DNA of 64,000 nucleotides from Penelope pileata (Eukaryota; Chordata; Aves; Galliformes; Cracidae). The notes under the pieces were generated by a model. The model did no database searches and had not been told where the DNA came from. It saw nothing but the letters and a program-made list of their open reading frames with translations. Shown one piece after another: positions 12,170 to 25,640 of this stretch. The stretch covers positions 181 to 64,180 of the forward strand of contig WBMW01005742.1 of NCBI GenBank assembly GCA_013396635.1. The letters run 5' to 3'. The position numbers and the translations under genes were made by a program. Positions within the stretch are counted from its first letter, which is position 1; each line of letters starts with the position of its first letter.

Positions 12170-13585
12170 AAGTAAATGACAGAAAAATAATGAGGAATAT
12201 TTTGTTGTGAAAACAGTTATAGGCTCAATATCTGGAAGTCTAAATGTACAATAGTTATAAGGACAGTTCTTTTACAAAACAATAACTATTCATGTATTTT
12301 TTAAAGTTGGGCACACCTGGAATTGTCATGCTCGAATGGAGAAGCATTTTTTATGATGTTTTGGTATATCAGTTATTTTGAAAAATATTTTTATCCTGCA
12401 AGAACTACATATGTGAACAAAAGAATTTTACCTGAGATATGAAGGATAAGTACCCTGGAGATTTCTGTATCTACAATGAGAATTAGGTTACATAAGTACC
12501 TTTTTGGGCTGCACAACTACTTAATGTTAGGTTAGCAATTCTATTCAAGAGACAACTATATTAGCAATATGATGAGCAATATCACTGAAAGAAGCTCAGT
12601 TTGGAAAACCATATCACATCCCTGCATCTCTATGAATACTTCACTGGAGTGCATCCTATATCATAAAGGTAGAAATTCAGCCTTAAGGGTACATATAGAT
12701 CACTGTCATGGTGTCAGTTTTGCTTCTGATGTGTTCTTGCCCTTTACCTGATGAACAGCTCACAGTTTCTCTTGTCTACCTCCAATAATAACAAAGTTCA
12801 AATTCACTTGGGGAGTTTCTCCTTTACACATATGGACATGTAGTTATAACACTGATTAATCACTGGTGTTGTAAACAATATTTATTAAAGTACACATTAA
12901 AAATATGTGAAATATGTTCAGCTTCACAGCTAAGCATTAATTATTGTAATAGATTTTGAGACCTCTGTAGGTCATTTGGAGAAAAGTTATTAAATCTTTC
13001 CTAGCTTATCTTGAAGTTATCAAAAGACATTATTAACTAGATTTATTAAAGAAAGCTATGAAGGAGTGCGGGTAATGATTAATATTGCTGCAAAGATGGA
13101 AACACTAAAATACTGGGCTGAAATTTGACACAAAAAAGTATTACAGTGCCAAGTCAACATGATTTCACTCTCATACCTGCCTGGCTACAACATACTTGCA
13201 AAGCTGTGGAATAGACATAAAAGGTCAGCAGAAAGACCACTCTTCTTCCTGAATCGAATGTCATAAATCTTAAACATTAAGCAAATGATGCATCCAAATC
13301 TGGCTTTACTGCTGAGCTTAACTGATGAAATTGAAAGTACAAAGGCAAACTTCTGAAGGCAAAGTATACCCCAAAGTACTTTCAAGACTGAACAAAGTAA
13401 ATTTGTTAGATCTATACTGAAATTACTATCTGAAGATAAAGTGTAGGCATGAAATCATAAAAAGCAGATAATGTAAGAAATACTTTAGAAGTCAAGAGAA
13501 AGAGCACAGTTTCTTGTGCTATGAGTACTGAGGCTTGTAGCATGAGTCCCAAACACTGCAGTCTGGTGAGGTTCCAGAATAGAGA
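12170..13585. other. AT-rich non-coding stretch
   Basis: No feature was recognised. A minus-strand open frame (13185-13385) with splice-like ends was examined and set aside. Confidence 0.45.
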
Positions 13586-13591
13586 CAACTG

Positions 13592-13639
13592 TGAAGGCTG
13601 CAGCCTTCATAACAGTATTGTTATTTCATAACAATACTG
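13592..13639. repeat. Two adjacent perfect palindromes
   Basis: TGAAGGCTG/CAGCCTTCA (13592-13609) is an 18-bp perfect palindrome with no spacer. Three bases later CAGTATTGTTAT (13613-13624) and ATAACAATACTG (13628-13639) form 12-bp perfect arms around a 3-base loop. Together they could form two neighbouring hairpins. They lie just upstream of an old CR1 3' end. No factor site is recognised. Confidence 0.85.
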
Positions 13640-13654
13640 CTTTACAAATGAAGG

Positions 13655-13890
13655 AGATGTCCACACATCAGACTGGAAATTAAGAAAAATGTCTTTACCT
13701 TGAAGGTGGTCAAACCCTGGAGCAAGATTCCCAGAGAGGTGGTTGATGACTTATGGCTGTCAGTGTTCAAGAGGCATTTGAATAACGCCCTTATTAATAT
13801 GCTTTAACTGTTGGTTAGCCTTGAAGAGGTCAGGCCATTGGACCTAATGGCTTTTGAAAGTCTCTCCCAACTGAAAAATTTTGTATTAAA
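13655..13890 (+). mobile_element. Old CR1 3' end
   Basis: Plus-strand CR1 3' block: AAACCCTGGAGCAAG, then TTCCCAGAGAGGTGGTTGATG and GTGTTCAAGAGGCATTTGAAT. After a stop comes the 3'UTR form GGTTAGCCTTGAAGAGGTCA, followed by a TTGGACCTAATGG segment and TCTCCCAACTG. The octamer tail is degraded. Subfamily not assigned. Confidence 0.75.
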
Positions 13891-15677
13891 AAATAAAAGA
13901 TTCTACAGTAGAAAAGATGACAGAGAAGATATTTGTCATACTTTTCTACAAAAACCTAATAAAAAAAAAGTCAGGACCGTAAGTAAAAATAAATAGAAAG
14001 AGAAAGAAAAGGAGACTGACTGAGTACTTAATCACTATTTTTAAAGTCATGGTATATTTTGAGAAATATGTTAAGAAATCAATTGCTTTGATATATATTT
14101 ATAAAAATAAGTTTAGAACCTGTCAGAACAAATTGGTCCCTACTGGAAAACAAAGACAAAACATTGTTAAAAAGCACATGCATCTCCAGCAGTCAACTTA
14201 CATGCTATTGCATAAAAAGCAGTGTTTGATAAAGAAGATTGTGTGTTAAGTTTACTTAGCATAATGCATAGTGCATGTTCAGCTGAATATTCCATCACTT
14301 CCTCTAAACTTCAAACTCCCATGTATTTAGAAAGTAATTCAGTATTCTCTTTTCTCAGCACAGGCTAATCTCAAACAAACACTGCAGACTTTCAAGTGAC
14401 TGAATATGCACTTGACAAATGGGAAAAGATATAATTAAGCAAGAAGACAAAAAGGAAAAGAAAAGAAAAAAAAAAGCAATGTATCTTTTCCTTTTTGGAA
14501 AGAGAAAGACCCTCTTTGTCTTGCTTTCCCCAACATACTCATCTGCTTTCAAGACATCTAATAATCCATTAAAGCGTTCTAACTTCTAGATGACAATAAC
14601 TCTTTTTTATTTTATGTTGATTTTTTTTTCCAATCAAATTAAATCTCAGTAGCTTTCCTCTAAACTAGTAATAATAGTTTTAGGTGAATAAATGTTAATT
14701 TTGGAATTAGGAGTGCTATAGGAATAGATTATGTATTTTAATAGCTATGAACGTTTATGAAAGAAGTATTATCAGTATGGGATGTTCCTCCTTGGAAGAT
14801 GGTTCAAAGAAAGTAGGGGAGACTTCAGGAAGTGAGAGATTTGATGTTTGATGAACATAATTACATCAACTCTCTAGTACCACTTTTTATTATTAATCCT
14901 CGCAATAACTTCGCAGTATTAGAAAGAAAAACTTAGAAGACTGTTTGTTTTACCACGCATAGCTATACCATAAATGTTTTCATGGCATTAATACAATTTT
15001 TAGATATAGACCATGAGGTTAATACAGTAAGACTGCAATATTAACTGTATGTCTTTTCCCTCCAAATATTTGTTAGCAATATTTTATCTTTGCTTAACCA
15101 CAAAGATCAAAATTTCAGTTCAACAGACTCAACACAAATTGTGAGGCTTTATTCACCTGCAAAAGAAAATCTGAAAATCTACTAAACACAGAAGTAAATA
15201 TTTTTCTGAACTTTGTACTTAAGTCTCTCACAACAGAATGGAAGCTCTTTGCATTTTTAAATTGTTTCATAAATTTTGACCAAAAGAAAGCTTTCTTATG
15301 AATTTGATTTTAAGACAATGCAAGACCACCTGCTATTCTGACATACTCATTAATTGCTTAATTTCTGCAGTACAAGAAGATAAGTACACCAGAGAAGTAA
15401 AAATTTCTCTCACATTCAAAATTGTAAATTACGATGCTGATATCACAGAGCAGCACTAGCAGAAAAAGAATCAAAGTCTCTCAACCAAAATTTAAAGAAG
15501 TTACAAACAGGTAAGAAGACAAAAGCAAAAAAATGTTTGTGACTTTTAAAGTTTCTCAGTTTTAGATTTAGCTCAGCATCTTCAGATGTGCAATGTGAAG
15601 TAGAACAACCTCACAGATGATGTAGTTGTATTCTTCTAATGCAGACTTAATGCACAACTGATTTCAAACTGATTGAC

Positions 15678-15699
15678 TGTCTACACAACTGTGTAGACA
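15678..15699. repeat. Perfect hairpin, 10-bp arms
   Basis: TGTCTACACA and TGTGTAGACA are separated by AC. The arms match perfectly. No function is assigned. Confidence 0.8.
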
Positions 15700-15760
15700 T
15701 CTGGTAAGGCATATTGAAAACATATTTTAAAATTAGTATTTGCCACTAAGATTAAATGCA

Positions 15761-15798
15761 TTTTTTTCAGTGAGTGAGTCATTAATCACTGAAAAAAA
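15761..15798. repeat. Perfect inverted repeat, 13-bp arms
   Basis: TTTTTTTCAGTGA (15761-15773) and TCACTGAAAAAAA (15786-15798) surround a 12-base spacer. The T/A homopolymer half makes chance formation easier than for mixed sequence. Confidence 0.75.
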
Positions 15799-18700
15799 AT
15801 ACGCTTTTAAACCAAATTCGATTTGAACTGATGAGTTGTTTTCACTAAAATGAAAATAGTAACATTTCAAAAAATACTCAAAATTATTTTTTCTGACATA
15901 TACAGAACTCTTTACTGTAGTTAATAAAGAATAGGTAGATTTATAGAATGTAGAATGAAATAATCAGAGAAACAGGAAAAAGAAGTACATTTTTATTTTG
16001 GTTTTGTTCCCAGATCAAAATATCCCTTTCTGAAGGGATGATTATTTATCTAACCTGTGCCATGCAGAACATAATCAATGTAAACAATTAGGAGTTAACT
16101 TCTGGCATTGCTCATAGCCACCTAATGCAAGAGTTCCTTCACGGCTCAGGTATCCCAGGTTCTCTCCCTTCCAGCAAACAAGAAGTATCAAAACAGGTTT
16201 CAATTATCTGACAGCATTGTCCCATGTTGTTGAATCACTGACCTTCCATCCAACCTGTTTTGCAAATCTTGAGATGTTCCTCTAACCATTACATTTTTTG
16301 ACAATTTCAATTTAGAAAAAACAATGAAGTATTACCGTGGAACAGTAATATAAAAAAATTGGGAGTAAATTAATTGCTTGTTCGAGTTTCCCTGATATTT
16401 AATGAGTCACCAAGTAAAATTATAATTGTTATTATTCACATAACTTTTTTTCTCTTTACTATTCTCTGCTCATAATGCAGTATCTTGCATGTTGATTGTC
16501 TATTATTGCACAACTGCAGGTTACGGTAGTGACAGCTGAATTTGTAACAATTTTTTCTTCAGATGTTGAATACAATTTACATTTCCAGTGACAACATTTT
16601 GATATCCTTGAATTAAAACATTTCATTTTGTGCAGAGGAAGTGACATAATTAGCTTTAACAAAGCATGAAAATCTGACAAGAAACTGTCACACTGAGCCA
16701 CTAGCTCAGCAGACCACTGTATGTGATATCTGAAACTTTAAGCTCTTGTCAGGCCAGGAGCAACTTCCTGCTTGTTGTTGATCATCCTCCATGAAAGGAT
16801 GGAGTCATGGGTTCACATACCTTGTACCTTAGGCAGGAACAATAACACATTGTTGTCAGCTATAATTCTTGTTTTTCATTGAATGAAAAATTAAAGATAG
16901 AAAGTTTGGAGTTTGTTTAACAGTTTTGCTGTTTAATGCATTCGCTATTTTAATAACTATAACAATAAAATTGTGATTCCTTCTGAAATTCAGAATTTTG
17001 CTCTATAAGAATTCTGGAATTAAAATATTCATATTGATGGAAAAAATATGCAAAATATCCAGCGAAATAGGTCACTTTTTTCTTTTCTACAGTGCAACTC
17101 TAATTCATTTTTATTCAAATGCTGAGATCTTTTTCTTCTATCACTTGGGCCTTACTTTACCTATGCCAAAACAGCTCTGTTCCCACGGAAAAAAGACATT
17201 AGTCAAGATATCTTGTAGTAAAAATATAACTCTCAATCACATAATGTGGTTAAGAGATTTCCTCTCATCAAAATGCCACTTGGCCATAAAAATGCCCTAA
17301 AGAATAAGTTCTCATAAGATAAACAACATAGCTGAAGGTTACTTAGTGAACTTGAGTGCAAACTGTGTATTTGGAAAAGAAATTTTTAAGACCTGTAGCC
17401 TGCTACATTATGATTATAGGCTGCCATCATTCAAGCAGTCCCCAGACACAACAGAACAGTCTGAGTTAGAAAAGTAAGGGTTCAGAAAGCTTTAAGCTTA
17501 ATATCTTTACAGGTTTCATATTGTCTAGCATAGGTACAGTCCACAACTCCACAGAAAGTTTCTATCATGAGCTAGTTATCCCACAAAGGTAATAAAATGG
17601 TCTCCGTTGGAAGCTGCTCTTCAGGCAAAAGGATGAAGAAATGCATCATCCTTTCAGCAAACTCTGCTCTGTCTGTTCTACTACTTGGTGATCAATAAAG
17701 TATCTCAACACCCACTATGGAAAGTAAGATTTCTTGTGCACTGAAGGAACTGAATACTGATGATTTTCACTGAGGTCAACAAATGAAAAAAAAGGAAGAA
17801 CTGCACACGAATTAATAAACTTTTGCTCTACTGCAGTGATGTACGAAGTCATATACTGAAAAGCATAATAAGGTTTTCCAGTGAAAACTGTTAGGTTTGG
17901 TACTCCTCCCAGGCTTCATCTGTTAGAAGAGCTCCCACTAGACATTCACTGGTCTTTGTAAGTCTTGATATACCATACTGTACTGCACCCATTTTCTAAT
18001 GCCTAGCACTAATCCAAACTATTATTAATAGCTCTTGACACATGGTTCCAAATGCTCCTGATCAATTCAGTCTAATATCAGTGATTAAATAGTTCAGAGA
18101 AGCCTGCAAACTATGAAAAGAAATTTCAGGGGTTTAGGTCGACTGGTTCAAGGGGTGGGAGCACAAGTGATGTTTGCTTCCATACCTTTTGGGGCTGTGA
18201 AGGACACAGATGTAGCATGTAGTATGGATGTAGCAAAGCTGGGACCAAAGGCAAAAAGGAAAATGAGCAGGTTGTAAGCTCATGGGATAGGGAAGGAGAG
18301 ATACAAGTGTGGCAAAAAAAAGAAAAGGTCAAGAAAGGGGATAATGAGGTAGTCAAATGATATAATTAGGGCTGTTGGGGACAGCTACTAAGCTTAATGA
18401 CTGCAACCTGAGCAGGACAAGAAAGTAGCCCTGATCACACCACACTACTCAAATCTACAACATTTAGTGAGATGGGGCTGGGGAGATTCGTGAGATAAGC
18501 ACTCAAGAGGCAGACCAACTATCTGGGTAACACCATGCCTGAAGCTGCATCAGGTCTGATGGCATTAGAGCCCTCCTGATGCCTTTTGAACGCTTGTTTT
18601 GCAATTACACAAAAGCAAGCAGCAAGCTGTATCCTAGTTCTGTCAATAAGCATATCACTAGGAGGATGCTTAACACTTACTCAGCTCATAGGATATCAGA

Positions 18701-20689
18701 CTGCCAGCAGCAGCCTGCAGTAGGGTTGATCAATATCAACTGAATTAATCTTGTATTGACATGCATGTAATAAGGCATGAATTAAATCTATGATAGGATT
18801 TCCTTTAAGTACCATGAGCAATTAGTTGTTTTTTGACTTACTCTTTCAAAACAATAAATGTGACTAATACAAATTTCAAAAGCACCATTTATGAACAATA
18901 TCAAAAATTTAGTAAAATAGATTGGTAAAATATTTCAACTAGAAGAGAAGCCAGAAGTTGTCAATATTATGATCAAACAGAAACCTGATAGTCATTGAAT
19001 TGTTATCTGCCTTTTCAGGCTCTTGAAACTTTTTGGAAGATAATTAACGAAAAATTACCATTTCCACAGTAATTATATGTGTTCAAATTTCTCATTATTT
19101 CCAAAAGACGCCTTCAGGATTTTGAACGTTTTCTCCAACAGAAGCTCTATACCTATTACTGCAGGAAATTTTATAATTCATTGACATCAGAAAACACTTA
19201 CTGAAAGTTAACTGTAAAGCCATTATATGATGCGATTATAGATGGTCCCACAAGTGCTGTTTCATAATGGGGAAAACAAACAAAACAAAATCCTAATGCA
19301 CACAGAGAGTGTTTGCTGGAATCTCACTTAAGTTATTTTCTGGGAACACAAATAATTTTTTTAAGGATAAGAGTTGCAATTTTTGTCATTTTTTCTTTTA
19401 GAGTTAGAAATTCGAATCACTATTACTCTTGCAAACCATATTCTTAATGATTAAATATTAAGAGGCTTGCACTACTGTATAAGTATTCTAGTAATTGTTT
19501 ATTATCTTCCCATATACATGAATCAGACTACAGTTTTAGTTTATTTATAATTTAAATTACTTTTTTGGATTTCTATGCTACAGTCTGTTGGCTCAAGAAG
19601 TAAACTACACATGGAACATCATGAAATCAGAGATCCAAACCCCTCAGAGAGGGCTGGGTAACATTCATTTTATGCTGCTGTCTTTTTGCTTGTAAATGTT
19701 CAGAACCGAAGTGATGTTGACTTGATTTTACAGACACGGATCATACATAACAGTTCTTTGTTTCAACATATTATCTCAAATTTGTTTTTCCCATGTATCA
19801 CCACATTAATTCTATTATCCATAAGAGAATGTAGAAAGAGTAAATTAAGGTCTTTGCTATAATATTTGCAAAAAGCTTGTATGCTTGAAGTGAACACAAT
19901 TTAAGCAAATTTAACCATATAAATATTTTGCATTACATTTGTGTGTTTGCTTCATTGTTATTAATATTTTTTTAATAAGCTTAGACTAGACAGTGCATTT
20001 TTCTTGCTAAACACAGTGCAAAGCAGAAAAACAGAAGCCGGGACTTGCAATTCAGCATTATTTCATTCCAATTTCATTTTTTGATAGAATATTTTATTGT
20101 AAAGAGAAACACCTAACTGCATGTATAAACATACAAACATTTGTAAAAGCCATTTTCATTGCTGCCACAGTGACATAGCACAAAATGGGTGAAGTCTTAA
20201 GACAGGTATTGGAGAGCTTTTTTTACATTTTTGGAGAATCTTGTCTTACATGCATGAAGGATTAAAACAACATATACATCATTAGAAAGGATCACATGTA
20301 TCTATCCATCCATTCTTTCATAATAAGAGATAATTTGGAAGAGATCCTAATTGTGGAACTGATTGTGGTGTATAACGGGTTTTAATCATATTACAAAAGC
20401 AGTGTGCAGTGTACATACAGTAGAAAGAAAGCTGATCTCCATAAGTTATAACCTAAAAACCACTCTTAGAATGTAAAGTTTATTTCTAGGAGATGTCTGA
20501 ATAACACAGTAAAATTAAATACAAAAAAAGCCCAAGATTGTAGAACAAGACTGAATTTAACACTTGCTTCCCACAGAACATCATACTACTTGCTATCTGA
20601 GTATCTCTTTTTTTCTTCACTGAATTTGTCTGCAATATGGATGATAGAGAAGTGTGCTAGGGAAAATTTGCTGTTACATCATAAATGTG

Positions 20690-21410
20690 AAGAGAGCTTA
20701 CTAAGCTGAATCTGTTGGGATTTGTGCTAAAAGGGGACTAGGGACTGGGAAGGAACAAGCATGGGAAGGAACAAGGACAATAGAGGGAAAGGAGGGGGAA
20801 AGGGGCTGGTTGCAGATTAGGCAGAGTAGGAAAAAAACTTGGGAGCCAAATATTGGAGAGGTCATAAGTCTCTGAAGAAGCACAGGATCTGAGAATTGGC
20901 TATTGGAAGGACTATGGGTACAAGCAGACTACCAGAGGGATAGGAGGTCTGGAAGTCAGCCAGTCAGCAGCTGGTGTACACGTAGATCTGGGCCACTTAC
21001 TGTGTTTGTGCATGAGGCAACTGGGGAGACCTGGCTGATCCAGGCGCCAGCTGTAGGGCAGACTACCTAAGGCCAGCTACTGAAGGAAACCATATTTTCT
21101 ATACACATATATATTCCATTACTGATATTCATCTTGGTCAGCCAGAGAGGGGAACAGGATCAGGCCATTTTTACTGCTTTCATTTGTGCCGGTACTGTGT
21201 GCTTTTTGTCTGTGTTGATCTGTGTGGCCATTTCTGTGCATGCATGTGTGTGCATTGTGTGTCTGTGTGCCTGTTGGGAATACATGCTTATCCTCGCTGC
21301 TGGCTGGACCTGGAGACATGAAGCTGCAGCAATATCACCTCTGATGGACTACCAGGCCTGGCAGCTCCTAACAGTCCCTACTCAAAGCACTATCACACTT
21401 CTTTCCACTG
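20690..21410. other. Unclassified, more GC-rich segment, likely old interspersed repeat
   Basis: Base composition is clearly richer in G and C than the flanks. The left half is purine-rich on the plus strand (20730-20880). The right half has a TG-rich, microsatellite-like part (21190-21280). A plus-strand open frame of 143 codons (21134-21565) begins here. Its first part is hydrophobic because of the TGT/TGC-rich DNA and it shows no family motif, so it is not called as a gene. No LTR or inverted termini were found. It may be a retroelement remnant. Confidence 0.35.
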
Positions 21411-21569
21411 TATATTCGAAGTTAAGACTTACAGGACTTTACATTTACTTGTGTATAAAAGAGAAGCGTTTTGAAGAACTAGAAATAGATACTACAGATT
21501 TTAAGAGGCAAACAACTGTTATTTGGACAGCTCAGTACATAGCCTATGTAATAGACACAGAATGAAGTG

Positions 21570-24500
21570 CAGTGTAAAATGACATCCTACCCCCCCCCCA
21601 AAAAAAATCATTGAAATAAAAAATAACAATGCAGTGAGAGTTCTGCAGAAGTTGAACTACAATAAAAAAGAATGAGGTGGATTTCTACTGACTGAATATA
21701 TACTTTAAATACTAAAGCAGAATGACTTTAGTAACAGAGAAGCTTAAAAGCAAAGGGTAAGTGAAGAGAGAAGAGCTAGAGGATGGGTGGGATATGGCAG
21801 TGAGACAAGAAAGGAACAAGGCATGACAATAAAGGAGATCTTGCCAGAAATATGATATTTTTATACTGCAGTGAAATCCATCTGACCAGCTAGGGAAGAA
21901 TAAAATTAGGAGGGTATTAGCCTGCATATCTGAATTTCTAATTAATGAAGTAAAAGTATTACCTGAAGCACTGGAGTTTCACTGAGGTGAATTTCTTTCA
22001 CAACTCTTACATTCATAATTAGAGAAATTCAAAGGAGAGGGAGAGGGAGAGGGAGGGGGAAGGGCGGGGAGGGGAGAGGGAGAATTCTCAGAAAGCAACG
22101 TTAAACTGGAGCAGTAACGTACACAGGATACCAAGATACATCTAGGTCCCTACACTAAAAGATTAGAAAGGCTTCTAAATTGTATTTGATGTTTTCAAAT
22201 GGTACAGAACTGACTGCTAAGAGAGGCAAACTTGTGGCTTTTTTGTACATTTAGAAACATTTGGGATTTGCTGAACTGCAAAACTGAAATGTTCACCAAG
22301 TAAATAAAAGAAACAACAACAAAAACAAAAAATGCTAGTCATAATTTCCCAGTTCCTTAAAACATTTCATCCAGAGACAATCTCTATTTTTGCTCCTTAC
22401 CAATGAGGAAGAACAAAGGAAATTATATAAACACTAGAAAAATTAATTAACTTTGAGTTTATACAGCTTTCAAAATTTTAAACCTGTTGTATTTTTTGTA
22501 TTTGTAGCACTCAGCAGAATTCCAAAACAGTTTTTTCTTTTCGTATCAGCCTTTTAGCATGACATATTCAGTGAAGTAGCAGTAATTCACGGAAAATTTT
22601 GTACACATATTGAGAAAAAGAAACAGTGCTTGTCAGAACTGTAAATTTAATACAAATTCTGTACTTCCTAGTACCAAAGATTACTGCAAAAGTCCTCAAA
22701 TTTAAGGAAATTACAAGTGAAAGCTCACAGACAATGTGAATCTCACTGTGATGACATACTGAAATGACTATAAAGAGAATGAACATAAGGAAACAATGGC
22801 ACATTTCACTGTAAATGTCAAGCAGTGTTATTCTCAAAAATGTCATAGTGATAATTAAGATGAAAAAGGCTCCAACTAGTAAGTACAGTGTGGTCACTTT
22901 CAATTTATCAATCAAGGGAAGTCATTTTTATCACCAGTCACCACAAGAAATTCTAAACATCTTTAGAGTATCATCTTTTTTAAAGAAAACTTATATAGCT
23001 ACAAAATAGCAAAATATAAAAATTTGATGTATAGGACCCGGACTAAATTGAAATATCTTTTATATTAACTTTAAAAATATGTTTGCACTTAGGAACTCAA
23101 GGCTAGAAGGCTGCTAGTTCACTAACTTGAGCTCACTGTTACTGAAGGCAGACATACTGTTTAAGCCTTTTTGTTCATGTATTAATCTCTACCTTAGAAA
23201 GTGGTTAGATTTTTGTCCTTCATTGCTCCTAATAAAAAGTGGTTCCAGTACTTCACTGTTCTTATAGATAGAAGTTGCTAATTAGCAACATAAATTTATT
23301 CATGCTCACACTAGTCTTTCTTTCTTATTTTGACAACTTTACCCCTTAGCTTTTGTAGATCTCCTCTTGCTTGACATTTCAGGGTCTAAACAAACCATAT
23401 TGATATTCTGTCTCCTCTTTCTCTTATCTAAATAAGCTAAGGCCTTTTATTTTCTCTTTATATGAGAAGTTTTACATTTCACTTTAATTTTAGCTGTCCT
23501 TCCATATATCTGCAGGTAGACTTTATCTGTGCAATATCTCCACAAGATTTCAGCTCTGTCCTGTGCAATAGTATTTTTACTGGAAATACCTCATGTTAAA
23601 ATCTTAAATCTCCTTTATCTTTCCCTGGTTGCAATCACACACTGGAGAAGCTCTCAGACGTTTCATGGTAAGTAAAACACCCAGGTTATGATGGACAGTG
23701 TTCAGTTTTATCAGCTGACAGCATGTCAGCATGCAGGACAATTCTGCTTTTCTCAACTTGCAAGGTTAACCAAAATTTTCTGCATCACAATCTGACTCCT
23801 CTCTACTGTCTGTGCTTTCTCTCAAATCCAGCAATCTTCTAGGTTAACACATATCAACTTTTGTACCTATGGCAATAATATTGGGAAGGACATAACAAGC
23901 AAGCAAGAGAACAGATCTTGAACAGGACTTTTTAAAGTCAGGCACAACTTCCTCAAAAATATGAATACATGCCGAAGCTCATTTATGTTTACCTGGCCTG
24001 TCACTCTGTGCCACAAAAGAAATGTTGTGTCTTTGAAGTAATAAAATCCACAAATATTATTTTAAAATAAACAAGTTCCTATTAAGGGATTAGCACATGT
24101 AAAATGATTTTTAAACCCTGGCTGACATATCATAGATTACCATAAAGCAAGTATTTTTCTTAAAAAAAAAAGTAGGGAGGGTTGGTGGAGCATACAAAAA
24201 ACAACAAAATTAGCAAGTATATGCATTTTTAGTGTGATATAGGCTGAAAAAGCTGCATAAAATTGAAAAGTAATAGCAGAAAAGTAGAAATTTACCTATC
24301 CATAGTCAAACTCATAAATACTAGGATATTATGTCAGAAATGTGTACAGCAAATCTGAGACTAGAATTTCTGCCCTGCAGCAATAATTCACTGTGAGAAG
24401 AGTATACAGGTCATTTGAACTTTCTAAATGGAAGTGATCCCGAGAATACTGTTATGGACAGTGCTTGCAGCAGAAAGAAATGTAACAGTGCAGGATTTCA

Positions 24501-25640
24501 GTCCGGACCTGGGAGCAGACTGATCGTTGTAGGAGTTAGTCACAGCATCATCTTACCCACAGAGTAGTTTGTAACAAAACTTCCTGCACCAAAGCCGCTT
24601 TGCAGTGCGGAGGGGGAAGTACCATCTTGCAGTACGATCTTCAAGAAAACAACACAGTTAAAGGCAGTTGATAAAAGACATTGAAGATTGTAACTGCTCT
24701 TTGAGGTGGAAAGAGCTTTTCAAGGCTAAGTACCATATTTCTAGCTACAGTCTATCTTGAAAGCAAGTTTTTACAACTCTCTTTTTTCTAAGCCCCTATG
24801 AAAAATTCTTTTTCCTTTGAAATACAGCATGACAGATAATAATGCTTTCAGTTTTCTGGACAAATATTGAATAGTCTGTTAAAAAGGGTGAGGTTGGCTT
24901 TATTAAGGAGGCTTTTTTGCAGCAACTGAGGATGCTCAATGCATGATGCTTGCTATCTGCAGCATCTGTGAAGACCAGGAGATAACACAGGATGAAGTCT
25001 CAGACACTAGAAGGAAAAGAAGCCAAAGTCAAAACGTTTTTAGGAATCTAGTAAGCATTGCTCAAGGATTCAAGACAGAATATAGGCAAGTATGAGCTCC
25101 TAAAAAAAATTAAAAACAAAAAACAACAGAAGGTTTCTCATGATAATTCTGTTATATTTTTATATGTATATACATAAGAGAATATTAAAAGGCTTAACAT
25201 TTTCTAAAGACTCATGCCACTGCATGTTGTGAGAAACTGAACTTTGTATTAAATGTGCCCTGGGATGCCCATCACCTGAAGCTCCACAAGGAGTAATTCA
25301 GAATCCCACTGAAGCTGAGTGTTAATTAAACACTAGATCTTTTCAAGCCTGGACATTTCTAGTGATGTGCTGAGGCACAATTCTAGGTACCTAAGAATAT
25401 TTTAATATTAAAATAAAGAGAATAATTATTGTTAAGGCATCTGTAGGCTTGAACAACCATGTAGTAGGAAATACTTTGGATTAGGAATGTCCATGGGTTA
25501 GGGCATAGGTCATGTTCTTAGAAATATTACTAATTACAAGGCAAGGTGGAATGGCAGAAATATTGAATAGATATATTTGTACCAGCTGATATTGCTCAAA
25601 TGCAGATAGAAGTACTCGAAGTAGACAAATTAATGAACTA
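21570..25640. other. AT-rich non-coding stretch
   Basis: It contains a C9A8 run near 21592-21607 and the purine/G-quadruplex tract listed separately. Somewhat less AT-rich sequence lies at 24490-24650 but without a supported exon. No gene was recognised. Confidence 0.45.
22031..22082 (+). repeat. Purine microsatellite with G-quadruplex motif
   Basis: A (GGGAGA)n-like purine tract. Positions 22055-22074 read as four G-runs of 5, 3, 4 and 4 separated by loops AA, C and A. That is a canonical quadruplex motif with very short loops on the plus strand. Confidence 0.85.

Larger units (their letters stand above)
13891..20685. other. Long AT-rich stretch, mostly featureless
   Basis: No transposon with clear ends and no coding exon was recognised over about 6.8 kb. 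It includes A/T homopolymer patches (14468-14476, 14620-14630), the hairpins listed separately at 15.7 kb, and a purine-rich patch at 18230-18360. The last gives a low-complexity minus-strand open frame and is not treated as a gene. Confidence 0.45.

Noticed and set aside
13185..13385. Minus-strand open frame with an acceptor-like CTTCAG and donor-like GTATGT
   Set aside because: Joining it after the 28068 exon creates an immediate stop (T plus AA). It has no recognisable motif and its composition is like the background.
18126..18356. Minus-strand Ser/Pro/Leu-rich 76-codon frame
   Set aside because: It reflects a purine-rich plus-strand tract; low complexity with no domain.
21134..21565. 143-codon plus-strand open frame as a membrane protein gene
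   Set aside because: The hydrophobic, cysteine-rich start comes from TG-rich microsatellite-like DNA. There is no homologous motif or splice context.
22568..22915. 115-codon minus-strand hydrophobic frame
   Set aside because: AT-rich DNA readily yields Ile/Leu/Phe-rich frames. There is no conserved motif and no exon boundary.
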